A stretch of DNA of 64,000 nucleotides from positions 62,001-126,000 of the forward strand of contig JACKIL010000004.1 of the NCBI GenBank assembly GCA_020638525.1, in the 5' to 3' direction. How positions within the stretch are numbered: the stretch's first letter is position 1; each line of letters opens with the position of its first letter. Source of the DNA: Caulobacterales bacterium. Its GTDB lineage: Bacteria > Pseudomonadota > Alphaproteobacteria > Caulobacterales > Parvularculaceae. Made by a program: the position numbers and the translations under genes. Positions 34,070 to 42,454 of this stretch are shown here, in pieces. Below the pieces are notes generated by a model that was given only the letters and a program-made list of their open reading frames with translations, did no database searches and was not told where the DNA came from.

Positions 34070-37000
34070 ATGAAATTCAAATCAATACTCGCCGCCGGTT
34101 CGGCGGCCATGGCGGTCGCAACTGCGATTGCTGTGTCTACAACGCCTGCCATGGCGCAACAGACAGACGCTTCGATCCGCGGCACCGTCGTCGACGCGAA
34201 CGGCGCTCCGGTTTCGGGCGCGCAAGTTACGATCACGCACAAACCGTCCGGCACGAGCGGCTCGGCGTCAACAACCGGCACCGGCACCTTCTTCGAAGGC
34301 GGCCTGCGCGTCGGCGGGCCTTACTCTGTAACGATCACGGCGCCGGGGTATGAGCCGCAGACCGTTGAGGGCGTCTATCTCGATCCGGGTGAGACGGAAC
34401 GTCTCGTCGTCAATCTTGCTGATCTCGCCGCGACCGACGAAATCCTCGTCATCGGCCGTCGCTCTGAACAGCTCGACCTTAATGGCGGCGCGGGTTCTTC
34501 CTTCGACAAAGAGACGATTCAAGATCAGCCGGCCGTTTCGCGCGACATCATCCAGACGCTTCTGCGCGATCCGCTCGTCAATACTCAGGATGGCAAGACG
34601 GCGATCTCGGTCGCCGGCGTCAATCCGCGCTACAATGCGCTCGCTGTTAACGGCGTGCTGCAGCAGGATGACTTCGGTCTCTCCAACTCGCTCTATCCGA
34701 CGAGCCGCTCGACGATCTCGCTTGATGCGGTTGAAGTCGCGTCGGTCGTCGCCTCGGATTACTCGGTGAAATCCTCCGGCTTCCAGGGCGGCCTCGTCAA
34801 CGTCGTGACGAAATCTGGTTCGAACGATCTCACGGGTACGGCATACTGGTACCGTTCCGGCCAGAACTTCCTCGGCGAGCTTTCTGATGGAACCAGCGTT
34901 CCGGCTTCGGAATTCAAAGAGCGTGAATATGGCGCGACGCTCGGCGGGCCGATCATCCGCGACAAACTTTTCTTCTTCGTCGCTTATGAGGACTTCAAGA
35001 CGTCGGCTCCGGTGAACTTTGCGGGTAATGACGCCTCGAACCTGATCACGAATGCGGATGGTTTCTTCTCGAAACTCAACGCGGACATTCTCGCCGGTAC
35101 GGGGTTTGACGCCGGTGGCCGCCCGAGCTCGACGGCGACGCCTGAAACCAGCAAGCGCTGGATCGGAAAGATCGACTGGAACATCACTGACGACCACCGC
35201 ATGGAAGCGAGCTATCAGCGCTCACGCGAAACGGGCACTTCGGTTTCCTCGCTCAGCCTGACTTCCGCCTGGTACGACATCCCGCAAGAGCTCGACGTCT
35301 ATTCAGGCGGTATCTATTCGGACTGGACGGACAGCTTCTCGACGACCTTGCGTGTTGGCTACAAAGAATACACGAAGGGTCAGATCTGCCGCGCTCCGTC
35401 AGATTTCGGCGAGATCCAGATGCGCTTCACGGGCGCCGAGCTCATCGCGGCTGGTTATGATGGTCTCGTCGATCCGCTTATGCCGGAAAAAACCTTTGTC
35501 GCGGGCTGCGACCGCTTCCGTCACGGCAATACGTTTGACGACAACCGCCTGCAGATCTTCGCTTCGGGCGACTATGAGTGGCAAGATCACGTCACGACGT
35601 TCGGCGGCGAATACGAGAAGTACGCTCTCAATAACCTGTTCCTCTCGGACTCGAATGGCACGTTCGTCTATGACGACATCAACGAGCTGCTGACGGGTAA
35701 TGACGTCACCGTCACCTATCGCAACGTCGTCTCCAACGACAAGGCGGACGCGATCACGAGCCTCAGCTACAAGAAAATGTCGCTCTTCGCGCAGGACGAG
35801 TGGCAGGTTCTGCCGAACCTCAGCCTCAACGCGGGCGTTCGTTACGAGCGTTACTTCCAGGGCGGCTCGCCGCCGGAACGTGCAGACTTCCTCGCCGCTT
35901 ATGGTCGCACGAACACGAACGATCTTGGCGGGATCGATATTATCCAGCCGCGCTTTGGCTTCCGCTACGAGCCGTTTGAACGCACGACCATCACCGGTGG
36001 TTTCGGCCTCTACTCGGGCGGCAATCCGATGGTCTGGATTTCGAACGCCTTCCAGCCCCAGATCTTCCAGGTCAGCGGCACGTATAACGGCGTAAACCCA
36101 GGCGTTATCCCGTCAGATCTGATCGATGCGATCGCAGCTTCGGATCCGACGACGCCGACCTTCATCGACACCATTTCGCCGGACTTCAAGATTCCGTCGC
36201 AGTGGAAGGGGTCGGTGCGCGTCGCCCAGACCTTCGATCTCGATTTCGGCGGCATCAATCTCGGTTCGGACTATCTCTTCGCCGTACAGTATCTCTACTC
36301 GAAGGTGAAAGACGACTTCGTCTGGCGGAACCTCGCTCAAACCGACCTCGGCCTGCCGGTTGGCGTCGCGCCTGACGGCCGACCGATCTACTCGGAGCTC
36401 CAGGCTCTGGGCGTGCACAATGCGATCGAACTTGGAAACGTTTCCGGCGGCCGCAGCCACGTGATCACGGCTCAGCTCGCCAAGCGGTATGAGAACGGCT
36501 TCAACTTCGACGTCTCCTACGCGTTCCAGGATGTCGACAGCGCCACGGAAGGCACGTCTTCACGCGCTGTTTCAAACTGGCGTTCGCTCGTGACGTATGA
36601 CCGCAACAACATTGGCGTCGGCACGGCGCCATATGAAACGCGGCATGCGTTCAACATGAACTTCGGCTTCGAAAAAGAGATCTTTGATGGCCTCACGAGC
36701 CGCTTCGACCTCTTCGGCATCATCAAGTCTGGCGATCCGTTCAGCTATGTGTTCGACGTGAGCTCGAGCAATGCGCTGTTTGGCCGGGCGGGCGACTTCG
36801 AGTCTCCCTATGATGACGACCTGCTCTACGTTCCGACCATGTCGGGCGGTGCGTCGACCGATGCTGCGGTTGTCTTCGCCTCTGGTTTTGACGGAGCAGG
36901 GTTCGAATCGTTCATGAACCAGCACGGCGTGACGCAAGGCCAGATCTTCGACAAGAACAGCGTTCGTGGTTCTTGGGACCAGCTCTGGAACTTCCGCTTC

Positions 37001-37363
37001 CAGCAAGACATGCCCTTCGTCGGCGACTTCGGCGTCAAAGCGCTTGAAGGCAACCGCATGAAGTTCACCGTCGATATCTTCAACGTCGCCAACCTCTTCA
37101 ACGACAAGTGGGGCGCGCGTTACTTTGCGCCGAGCTTCGACACTGAAGGCGTCGTTGTTGCGGATATCGTCAGCGCGGCTGATGTCGCCCTTAATGGTGT
37201 GGACGGCGCTACGGCTCTTACGGGCAATGCGCCAGCGACGACTTGCGTGAACGAAGGAGACTGCGTCTACCGCTTCAACTCCTTCATCAAACAACCGTCC
37301 AGCTTCCCGAGCCTCGCGGACTCCGTTTACAAAATCCGCGTCGGTCTCCGGTACGAATTCTAA
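34070..37363 (+). CDS. Oar-like TonB-dependent receptor with carboxypeptidase-regulatory N-domain
   Basis: The 1097-residue product has a signal peptide (cleavage at AMA-QQ). A carboxypeptidase regulatory-like/beta-sandwich domain follows at about 30-110 (IRGTVVDANGAPVSGAQVTI). A plug-like section and a long barrel end in VGLRYEF. The Oar family is found in bacteria that import large or unusual substrates. A 45-base longer frame exists upstream but this ATG has the sensible signal peptide. It is monocistronic and is followed by a strong terminator. Confidence 0.93.
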   Translation: MKFKSILAAGSAAMAVATAIAVSTTPAMAQQTDASIRGTVVDANGAPVSGAQVTITHKPSGTSGSASTTGTGTFFEGGLRVGGPYSVTITAPGYEPQTVEGVYLDPGETERLVVNLADLAATDEILVIGRRSEQLDLNGGAGSSFDKETIQDQPAVSRDIIQTLLRDPLVNTQDGKTAISVAGVNPRYNALAVNGVLQQDDFGLSNSLYPTSRSTISLDAVEVASVVASDYSVKSSGFQGGLVNVVTKSGSNDLTGTAYWYRSGQNFLGELSDGTSVPASEFKEREYGATLGGPIIRDKLFFFVAYEDFKTSAPVNFAGNDASNLITNADGFFSKLNADILAGTGFDAGGRPSSTATPETSKRWIGKIDWNITDDHRMEASYQRSRETGTSVSSLSLTSAWYDIPQELDVYSGGIYSDWTDSFSTTLRVGYKEYTKGQICRAPSDFGEIQMRFTGAELIAAGYDGLVDPLMPEKTFVAGCDRFRHGNTFDDNRLQIFASGDYEWQDHVTTFGGEYEKYALNNLFLSDSNGTFVYDDINELLTGNDVTVTYRNVVSNDKADAITSLSYKKMSLFAQDEWQVLPNLSLNAGVRYERYFQGGSPPERADFLAAYGRTNTNDLGGIDIIQPRFGFRYEPFERTTITGGFGLYSGGNPMVWISNAFQPQIFQVSGTYNGVNPGVIPSDLIDAIAASDPTTPTFIDTISPDFKIPSQWKGSVRVAQTFDLDFGGINLGSDYLFAVQYLYSKVKDDFVWRNLAQTDLGLPVGVAPDGRPIYSELQALGVHNAIELGNVSGGRSHVITAQLAKRYENGFNFDVSYAFQDVDSATEGTSSRAVSNWRSLVTYDRNNIGVGTAPYETRHAFNMNFGFEKEIFDGLTSRFDLFGIIKSGDPFSYVFDVSSSNALFGRAGDFESPYDDDLLYVPTMSGGASTDAAVVFASGFDGAGFESFMNQHGVTQGQIFDKNSVRGSWDQLWNFRFQQDMPFVGDFGVKALEGNRMKFTVDIFNVANLFNDKWGARYFAPSFDTEGVVVADIVSAADVALNGVDGATALTGNAPATTCVNEGDCVYRFNSFIKQPSSFPSLADSVYKIRVGLRYEF

Positions 37364-37392
37364 TTCTTCGACTGTTATTCCCTCCAACTTCT

Positions 37393-37423
37393 ACGGGCGG
37401 CGGAAACGCCGCCCGTTTTTTGT
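37393..37423 (+). terminator. Intrinsic terminator of the Oar-like receptor gene
   Basis: ACGGGCGGCG and CGCCGCCCGT arms enclose GAAA and are followed by TTTTTT, 30 bases after the stop codon. Confidence 0.88.
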
Positions 37424-37507
37424 TTGTGAAAACGCAAAGAAAAACGCTGCAGACCCTTCGATCTGCGGCGTTTCGATTCTGGTCCCGCTGGCGCTGTGGG
37501 AAGCGTT

Positions 37508-38113
37508 CTAGCCGATGAGACGGAAGAAGCGCGCTTCCATTTGCGGATCGTCGCGGAAAGCGCCGGTGAATGTCTGCGTCACGCAGGAAACGCCTGTCTT
37601 GTGCACGCCGCGCGTTGAGATGCACTGGTGTTCGGAGTCGATGAGCACCGCGACGCCGCGCGGCTGCAAAGCTGTCTCAATCGCATTGGCGATCTGGCTC
37701 GTCAGCGTTTCCTGGCTCTGGAGCCGGCGCGCATAGGCGTCGACGACGCGGGCGAGTTTGGAAATCCCCACGACGCGCGATCCCGGCAGGTAAGCGACAT
37801 GCGCCGTGCCGATCATGGGCTGGATGTGATGTTCGCAATGCGACTCGAACCGGATGTTCTTCATCAGGACGATATCGTTATAGCCTTCAACTTCCTCGAA
37901 GGTGCGCGAGAGGATCGCGACCGGGTCTTCGGCATAGCCTGAGAGGAACTCCTCATAGGCGTCGACGAAACGGCGCGGCGTGTCGATAAGGCCCTCACGC
38001 GAGGGGTTTTCACCATAATAGGCGAGGAGGGTGCGCACGGCCTCTTCCGCAGCGGCGCGGTCAGGACGCTCTTCCTTCGCGACAGTTTTCAGGGCGATGG
38101 TTTCAGCGGACAT
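37508..38113 (-). CDS. folE: GTP cyclohydrolase I
   Basis: This enzyme turns GTP into 7,8-dihydroneopterin triphosphate, the first step of folate. The 201-residue product keeps the zinc ligands Cys93 and His96 in SHCEHHIQPM, the later Cys in GVSCVTQTFTG, and the GTP-binding segments IGTAHVAYLPG and VGISKLARVVDAYARRLQ. The start abuts the ribH stop, and GAGGAGG at the end of ribH is its ribosome-binding site. It is thus the fifth gene of the FMN-riboswitch operon, an unusual place for folE. Confidence 0.96.
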   Translation of the reverse strand: MSAETIALKTVAKEERPDRAAAEEAVRTLLAYYGENPSREGLIDTPRRFVDAYEEFLSGYAEDPVAILSRTFEEVEGYNDIVLMKNIRFESHCEHHIQPMIGTAHVAYLPGSRVVGISKLARVVDAYARRLQSQETLTSQIANAIETALQPRGVAVLIDSEHQCISTRGVHKTGVSCVTQTFTGAFRDDPQMEARFFRLIG

Positions 38114-38587
38114 TTACGCCTCCTCGATGGAGCGGGAGAGATTGGCCATTTCGATTGCGCAAAGCATGGCTTCTGCGCCTTTATTGCCGGCTTTCGTTCC
38201 GGCGCGTTCGATCGCTTGCTCAATGGTGTCGGTAGTCAGGACACCGAAAGCGACGGGCACGCCCGTATCGTGGCCGACCGCCGCAATGCCTTTTGCGGCC
38301 TCGCCTGCGACATAGTCGAAATGCGCCGTCGCGCCGCGAATGACGCAGCCGAGAGCGACGATGGCGTCATAACGGCCCGTCGCAGCGAGCTTGCGCGCCG
38401 TAAACGGAACTTCATAAGCGCCGGGAGCGATCGCATGGTCGATCTTGCTCTCGTCGATCCCGTGACGGATGGCGGCGTCTTTTGCGCCGGCGACGAGCCG
38501 GTCGACAATAAAGTCATTCCAGCGCGTCGAGACGATGGCGATGCGAAGCCCCGCACCGGTCATCGCTCCCTCGAAGGTGCGTCCCAT
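38114..38587 (-). CDS. ribH: 6,7-dimethyl-8-ribityllumazine synthase
   Basis: This enzyme condenses the pyrimidine with dihydroxybutanone phosphate to lumazine. The 157-residue product has ARFN-type start IVSTRWNDFIVDRL, the phosphate-binding GAYEVPF, GCVIRGATAHFDYVAGEA with the catalytic His, and GVLTTDTIEQAIERAG. It is 14 bases downstream of ribB in the riboflavin operon. Confidence 0.96.
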   Translation of the reverse strand: MGRTFEGAMTGAGLRIAIVSTRWNDFIVDRLVAGAKDAAIRHGIDESKIDHAIAPGAYEVPFTARKLAATGRYDAIVALGCVIRGATAHFDYVAGEAAKGIAAVGHDTGVPVAFGVLTTDTIEQAIERAGTKAGNKGAEAMLCAIEMANLSRSIEEA

Positions 38588-38601
38588 TTGATACTCCCTG
38601 A

Positions 38602-39249
38602 CTAAACGGCGGCGCGAAGGGCCTCGCGCGCGCTTTCATGCACGCGGCGATAATCCTGCAACGCCTTTACGGTGATGATTTTCAGTCCATGCTTTTCAGC
38701 GAAAATCTCGAGATCGGGCAGACGCGCCATTTCGCCGTCATCCTTCATGATCTCGCAGATCATGGCGGCCGGCGTGAGCCCCGCCAGACGCGCAAGATCA
38801 ACGCTCGCTTCCGTCTGACCGCCGCGCTCAAGCACGCCGCCATCGCGCGCTCGGAGCGGGAAGATGTGGCCCGGAGTGACAATGTCGGCGCGCGCCGCTT
38901 TCGGGTCGATAAGCGTGCGGATGGTATGTGCGCGGTCGGCGGCTGAGATACCGGTGGTGACGCCCTCGGCAGCCTCGACAGAGACGGTGAACGCCGTACC
39001 GAAGCCAGAACGGTTCTCGCTCTGCGGCACCATCATCGGCAGGCCGAACTTGTCGATGAGATGGCCCGCCATGGCGCAGCAGATAAGACCGCGGCCTTCC
39101 TTGGCGCAGAAATTGACGGCGACGGGCGTCACGAAGTCACCCGCGATGACGAGATCGCCTTCGTTCTCGCGGTCCTCGTCATCGACGATGATGACGAACT
39201 CACCTGTTTTTATGGCGGCGATAGCTTCGGGGACGGATGCGATTGGCAT
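38602..39249 (-). CDS. ribB: 3,4-dihydroxy-2-butanone 4-phosphate synthase
   Basis: This enzyme makes the four-carbon precursor of lumazine from ribulose 5-phosphate. The 215-residue protein is RibB alone: VDDEDRENEGDLVIA, TGISAADRAHTIRTLIDP and RDGGVLERGGQTEASVDLARLAG are all present. The RibA (GTP cyclohydrolase II) half of RibBA fusions is missing, so that enzyme must be encoded elsewhere. It shares one base with the ribE stop codon (TGATG overlap). Confidence 0.95.
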   Translation of the reverse strand: MPIASVPEAIAAIKTGEFVIIVDDEDRENEGDLVIAGDFVTPVAVNFCAKEGRGLICCAMAGHLIDKFGLPMMVPQSENRSGFGTAFTVSVEAAEGVTTGISAADRAHTIRTLIDPKAARADIVTPGHIFPLRARDGGVLERGGQTEASVDLARLAGLTPAAMICEIMKDDGEMARLPDLEIFAEKHGLKIITVKALQDYRRVHESAREALRAAV

Positions 39250-39902
39250 CAGCGCGCTCCTTCCTTGATAAATCCATGTTCAGAGAGAAAATCTCGCGAG
39301 ACGCGTGATGGCTCGTCGCGCTGAACGAGACGCTCCACATATTTCGCGAGGATGTCGACTTCGAGATTGACGCGGTCGCCCGGCTTCTTTTTCGGCAGGA
39401 CGAGCTTGGCCTGGCTGTAGGCGATCAGCGTCACATCGAACCAGTCGGCGCCCGTGTGGACGACCGTTAGCGAGGCGCCGTCAATTGCAATGAAGCCTTT
39501 CGGCACGATATAGCGCATCAGCGCGCGCGGCGTTTCGATGGAAAGCCACAGCGCGTCCTTGTCCGCGCGGAAATCCTTGATCGTTCCCGTGGCGTCTACA
39601 TGGCCCTGTACATAGTGCCCGCCAAGACGCGTCGTCGGCAGCGCGGCGCGCTCAAGCGCGACTTCTGCGCCTGGCGCAAGGTCGCCGAGATTGGTTTTCG
39701 CAAGCGTTTCCGGCGCAAGGCCGACCGTGAAAGAAGCGCCGTCGAAAGAAGTGACGGTGAGGCAAACGCCGTTCACCGCGATGGAATCGCCAAGCGCGAC
39801 GCCCTCAAGAACCGCCTCAGCGCCGATGATGAGCTGGTGGCCGTTCTGTTCTTGCTTAACGGCTTTGATGGCGCCGAGTTCTTCAACGAGACCGGTGAAC
39901 AT
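39249..39902 (-). CDS. ribE: Riboflavin synthase, alpha subunit type
   Basis: This enzyme dismutates two lumazines to riboflavin. The 217-residue product starts MFTGLVEELGAI, contains two lumazine-binding domains (VNGVCLTV and IDGASLTV mark the two halves) and GGHYVQGHVDATG. It overlaps both neighbours by one base, so translation is coupled from ribD through ribB. Confidence 0.96.
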   Translation of the reverse strand: MFTGLVEELGAIKAVKQEQNGHQLIIGAEAVLEGVALGDSIAVNGVCLTVTSFDGASFTVGLAPETLAKTNLGDLAPGAEVALERAALPTTRLGGHYVQGHVDATGTIKDFRADKDALWLSIETPRALMRYIVPKGFIAIDGASLTVVHTGADWFDVTLIAYSQAKLVLPKKKPGDRVNLEVDILAKYVERLVQRDEPSRVSRDFLSEHGFIKEGAR

Positions 39903-41002
39903 CAGCGGTCTCCCCGCGCAGCGATTCCGCGAATGAGAAGGTCAGGGCCGATCTGCTCGATTTCGACGTTCGAGAGCTTCAACGCTTCCGCGATCCGCGT
40001 AGCGCCGTGCCCGCCGACAGCGTTCTTGCCGCCGCCAACGATAATCGGTGCGATGAACGCCCAGACTTCGTCGACAAGTCCGGCGTCGAAGAAAGAGCCG
40101 AGCGTTTCCGCGCCGCCTTCAACCATGACGGCGTTGGCGCCTCGTTCGCGTAAGGCCATGATGAGATCGGCGACATCGGGGCGTCCGTCCGCATCAGCAT
40201 CAAGCGTGACGACGTCGACGCCGAGCGTGCGATAGGCTTCGAGCCGGGAAGGGAGGGCGGCCTTCGTTGCAACTAGCAAGGCGCCGCGGCCCGCGCGATC
40301 ATAGACAGCGCTAGCCGGGGGCGTACGCCCGTTGGAGTCGAGGACGACGCGCAACGGCCGACCGACAACCTCAAGCCCGTCACGGGCGGTAAGCGAAGGG
40401 TCATCCGCAATCACCGTTCCCGCGCCGACGATGATTGCATCGACCTGACGGCGTAGCTGATGAGCGCGCTCGCGCGCTTCGGGCCCGGTGATCCATTTGC
40501 TGTCGCCAGAAGTCGTCGCGATCTTGCCGTCGAGGCTCATCGCGAATTTGGCGATCACATAGGGTTTTCCCGTGCGCACCGTGTGAAGCCAGAAGCGGTT
40601 GAGCGCCGTCGCTTCCTCCTCGCAGACGCCAGAGCGCACTTTCACGCCGTGATGGCGGAGATACTCGGCGCCGCCAGCGGCGACATGGTGCGGGTCCGCC
40701 ATCGCATAAACGACTTCGGCGACGCCAGCTTTGACGAGCGCGGCGGCGCAGGGCGGCGTGCGGCCGTGATGGTTGCAGGGCTCAAGCGTCACATAGGCGG
40801 TCGCGCCATAGGCGTTGTCGCCAGCGATGGCGAGGGCTTCCGCCTCGGCATGGGGCTCTCCGGCGGCGCGGTGCCAGCCTTCGGCGATGATCTCGCCGTC
40901 CTTCACGAGAACGCAGCCGACCATCGGGTTGGGCGCGGTTGAGCCCATTCCCCGTTCGGCGAGCGCCAGTACGCGCTTCATGTATCGGCGATCTTCGCCC
41001 AT
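39902..41002 (-). CDS. ribD: Bifunctional diaminohydroxyphosphoribosylaminopyrimidine deaminase/reductase
   Basis: This enzyme carries out the deaminase and reductase steps of riboflavin synthesis. The 366-residue product has an N-terminal deaminase domain with zinc ligands in PHAEAEAL and EPCNHHGRTPPC. The C-terminal reductase has KFAMSLDGKIATTSGDSKWIT and MVEGGAETLGSFF. The frame runs upstream through the riboswitch terminator, but the ATG chosen matches other RibD N-termini. Its start codon follows the terminator T-run directly, so expression depends on the FMN riboswitch. Confidence 0.96.
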   Translation of the reverse strand: MGEDRRYMKRVLALAERGMGSTAPNPMVGCVLVKDGEIIAEGWHRAAGEPHAEAEALAIAGDNAYGATAYVTLEPCNHHGRTPPCAAALVKAGVAEVVYAMADPHHVAAGGAEYLRHHGVKVRSGVCEEEATALNRFWLHTVRTGKPYVIAKFAMSLDGKIATTSGDSKWITGPEARERAHQLRRQVDAIIVGAGTVIADDPSLTARDGLEVVGRPLRVVLDSNGRTPPASAVYDRAGRGALLVATKAALPSRLEAYRTLGVDVVTLDADADGRPDVADLIMALRERGANAVMVEGGAETLGSFFDAGLVDEVWAFIAPIIVGGGKNAVGGHGATRIAEALKLSNVEIEQIGPDLLIRGIAARGDR

Positions 41003-41037
41003 CAAAAAGCCCCGTGGCCATGGGGACCATCGGGGCT
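41003..41037 (-). terminator. Riboswitch terminator just before ribD
   Basis: On the minus strand AGCCCCG and CGGGGCT pair and are followed by TTTTT, directly before the ribD ATG. The right arm contains the GGGG that would act as the ribosome-binding site. The hairpin can therefore stop transcription and also hide the translation signal. Confidence 0.75.
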
Positions 41038-41128
41038 GACGGACAACCGCCTCACGGCGCATCATGAAAGCAGCCGCGCCCATCGGCGCGCACGCTTCCT
41101 GATGCAGGCCTTGAAACGCCTGCCAGAC

Positions 41129-41292
41129 CTTCTCTCATCCGGACTGTAACCGTCGGCTCTGGAGTCTCACCAGATCCTGCTCTGCGCCGCCCCCGGAAGG
41201 GCCTTGCTCGGCTCGCGGGCTTGTCGGCCGGGCGAAACTCGCCTTTAACCGCATCACCGCCGGTGGGGACTTTCACCCCGCCCCGAAGATCC
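41129..41292 (-). promoter_or_regulatory. FMN riboswitch (RFN element)
   Basis: The minus strand carries the conserved RFN pieces in order: GATCTTCGGGGCGGGGTGA, AGTCCCCACCGGCGGT, GAGCCCGCGAGC-like GCCCGCGAGC, AGCAGGATCTGGTGAGA and GACGGTTACAGTCCGGATG. FMN binding should turn the downstream operon off. Confidence 0.96.
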
Positions 41293-41380
41293 TATCTCGC
41301 GGATTGTTCCGCTCCTGTTATATAGCGCGCGACTTAAGCGCCATCAACACTCGGCGGCGCCTGGCAAAGGATCGAAATTC

Positions 41381-42442
41381 ATGGGTTTTTCACGCCGTCA
41401 GCCTGCCGAATGGGCGCCTCACGCAGCTGTGTGGATCGGCTGGCCGAGCGCCGCCGACCTCTGGGAGGAGGATCTGGCGCCGGCGCAGGCTGAGGTCGCG
41501 TCCTTCATCCGGGCCATTCTTTTTCCGGATGTGAACGATCCAAAGGGCGCCAGAACGACCGGCGAGCCGGTGGATCTTGTCTATAACGGCGCTAAGGCGC
41601 GGGCTGCCGCGGAAGCCTTCCGTGCGAAATTGCCGATACCGAACCTCTTGCGTCTGCATGAAGCGCCGATGGGCGATATCTGGCTGCGCGATACGGGCCC
41701 GATTTTCGTGACTGGCGCCGGACGGCTCGCGGCGAGCGCGTTCACCTTCAACGGCTGGGGCGGAAAATATCAGCTCGGTGAAGACGAGCGCCTCGCAGAC
41801 ATCATCAGCGAGATCGCGGGCGTTCCGCTCAAGCGGTTCGACGGGCTGATTGCAGAAGGCGGCGCGCTTGAGCCGGACGGGGAAGGGACCGTAATCACCA
41901 CGCGGCAATGCCTTCTCAATCCGAACCGCAATCCGGGCCTTTCCGAGAAAGACATTGAGGCGATCCTCCGCGAAGCGATCGGCGCCGAGAAAGTGATCTG
42001 GCTCGACGAAGGGCTCGCGGGCGACCATACGGATGGCCATGTCGACAATCTCGCGCGCTTCATCGCGCCGGGCAAAGTCATTTGCCAGCACCCGACGGGC
42101 GATGACGATCCGAACAAGGACGTTCTGAACGCTATCCGCGAAACGCTGTCGAAAGCGACTGGCGCCGATGGGCGTAAACTTGAAGTGATCGAGATCCCGT
42201 CGCCAGGCGCCGCGCTAATGGATGACGAGCCTGTTGCGGCGAGCCACATGAATTTCTACATCGCCAATCATTCGGTTGTGATGCCGAGCTATGGCGCGCT
42301 TTCCGGCGAGGAGGAGGCGGCCGAACAGGCGCTCGCCATTCTTCACGATGTCGCGGGCCGTCCGCACGCCCACGCCATCGACGCCTCGCACCTTTTGACG
42401 GGCGGGGGCTCCTTTCACTGCATTTCGCAGCAGCAACCTTAG
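41381..42442 (+). CDS. aguA: Agmatine deiminase family protein
   Basis: The 353-residue product belongs to the peptidylarginine/agmatine deiminase fold: MGDIWLRDTGPIFV, FNGWGGKYQ, GLAGDHTDGHVDNLARF and the catalytic Cys347 in GGGSFHCISQQQP. The enzyme turns agmatine into N-carbamoylputrescine, a route to putrescine. No carbamoylputrescine amidohydrolase gene is adjacent. Peptidylarginine deiminase activity is less likely at this length and without a signal peptide. Confidence 0.92.
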   Translation: MGFSRRQPAEWAPHAAVWIGWPSAADLWEEDLAPAQAEVASFIRAILFPDVNDPKGARTTGEPVDLVYNGAKARAAAEAFRAKLPIPNLLRLHEAPMGDIWLRDTGPIFVTGAGRLAASAFTFNGWGGKYQLGEDERLADIISEIAGVPLKRFDGLIAEGGALEPDGEGTVITTRQCLLNPNRNPGLSEKDIEAILREAIGAEKVIWLDEGLAGDHTDGHVDNLARFIAPGKVICQHPTGDDDPNKDVLNAIRETLSKATGADGRKLEVIEIPSPGAALMDDEPVAASHMNFYIANHSVVMPSYGALSGEEEAAEQALAILHDVAGRPHAHAIDASHLLTGGGSFHCISQQQP

Positions 42443-42454
42443 AAAGGCGAATGA

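Noticed and set aside
41003..41083. N-terminal extension of ribD by 27 residues
   Set aside because: The extension would be read through the riboswitch terminator and does not match other RibD proteins.
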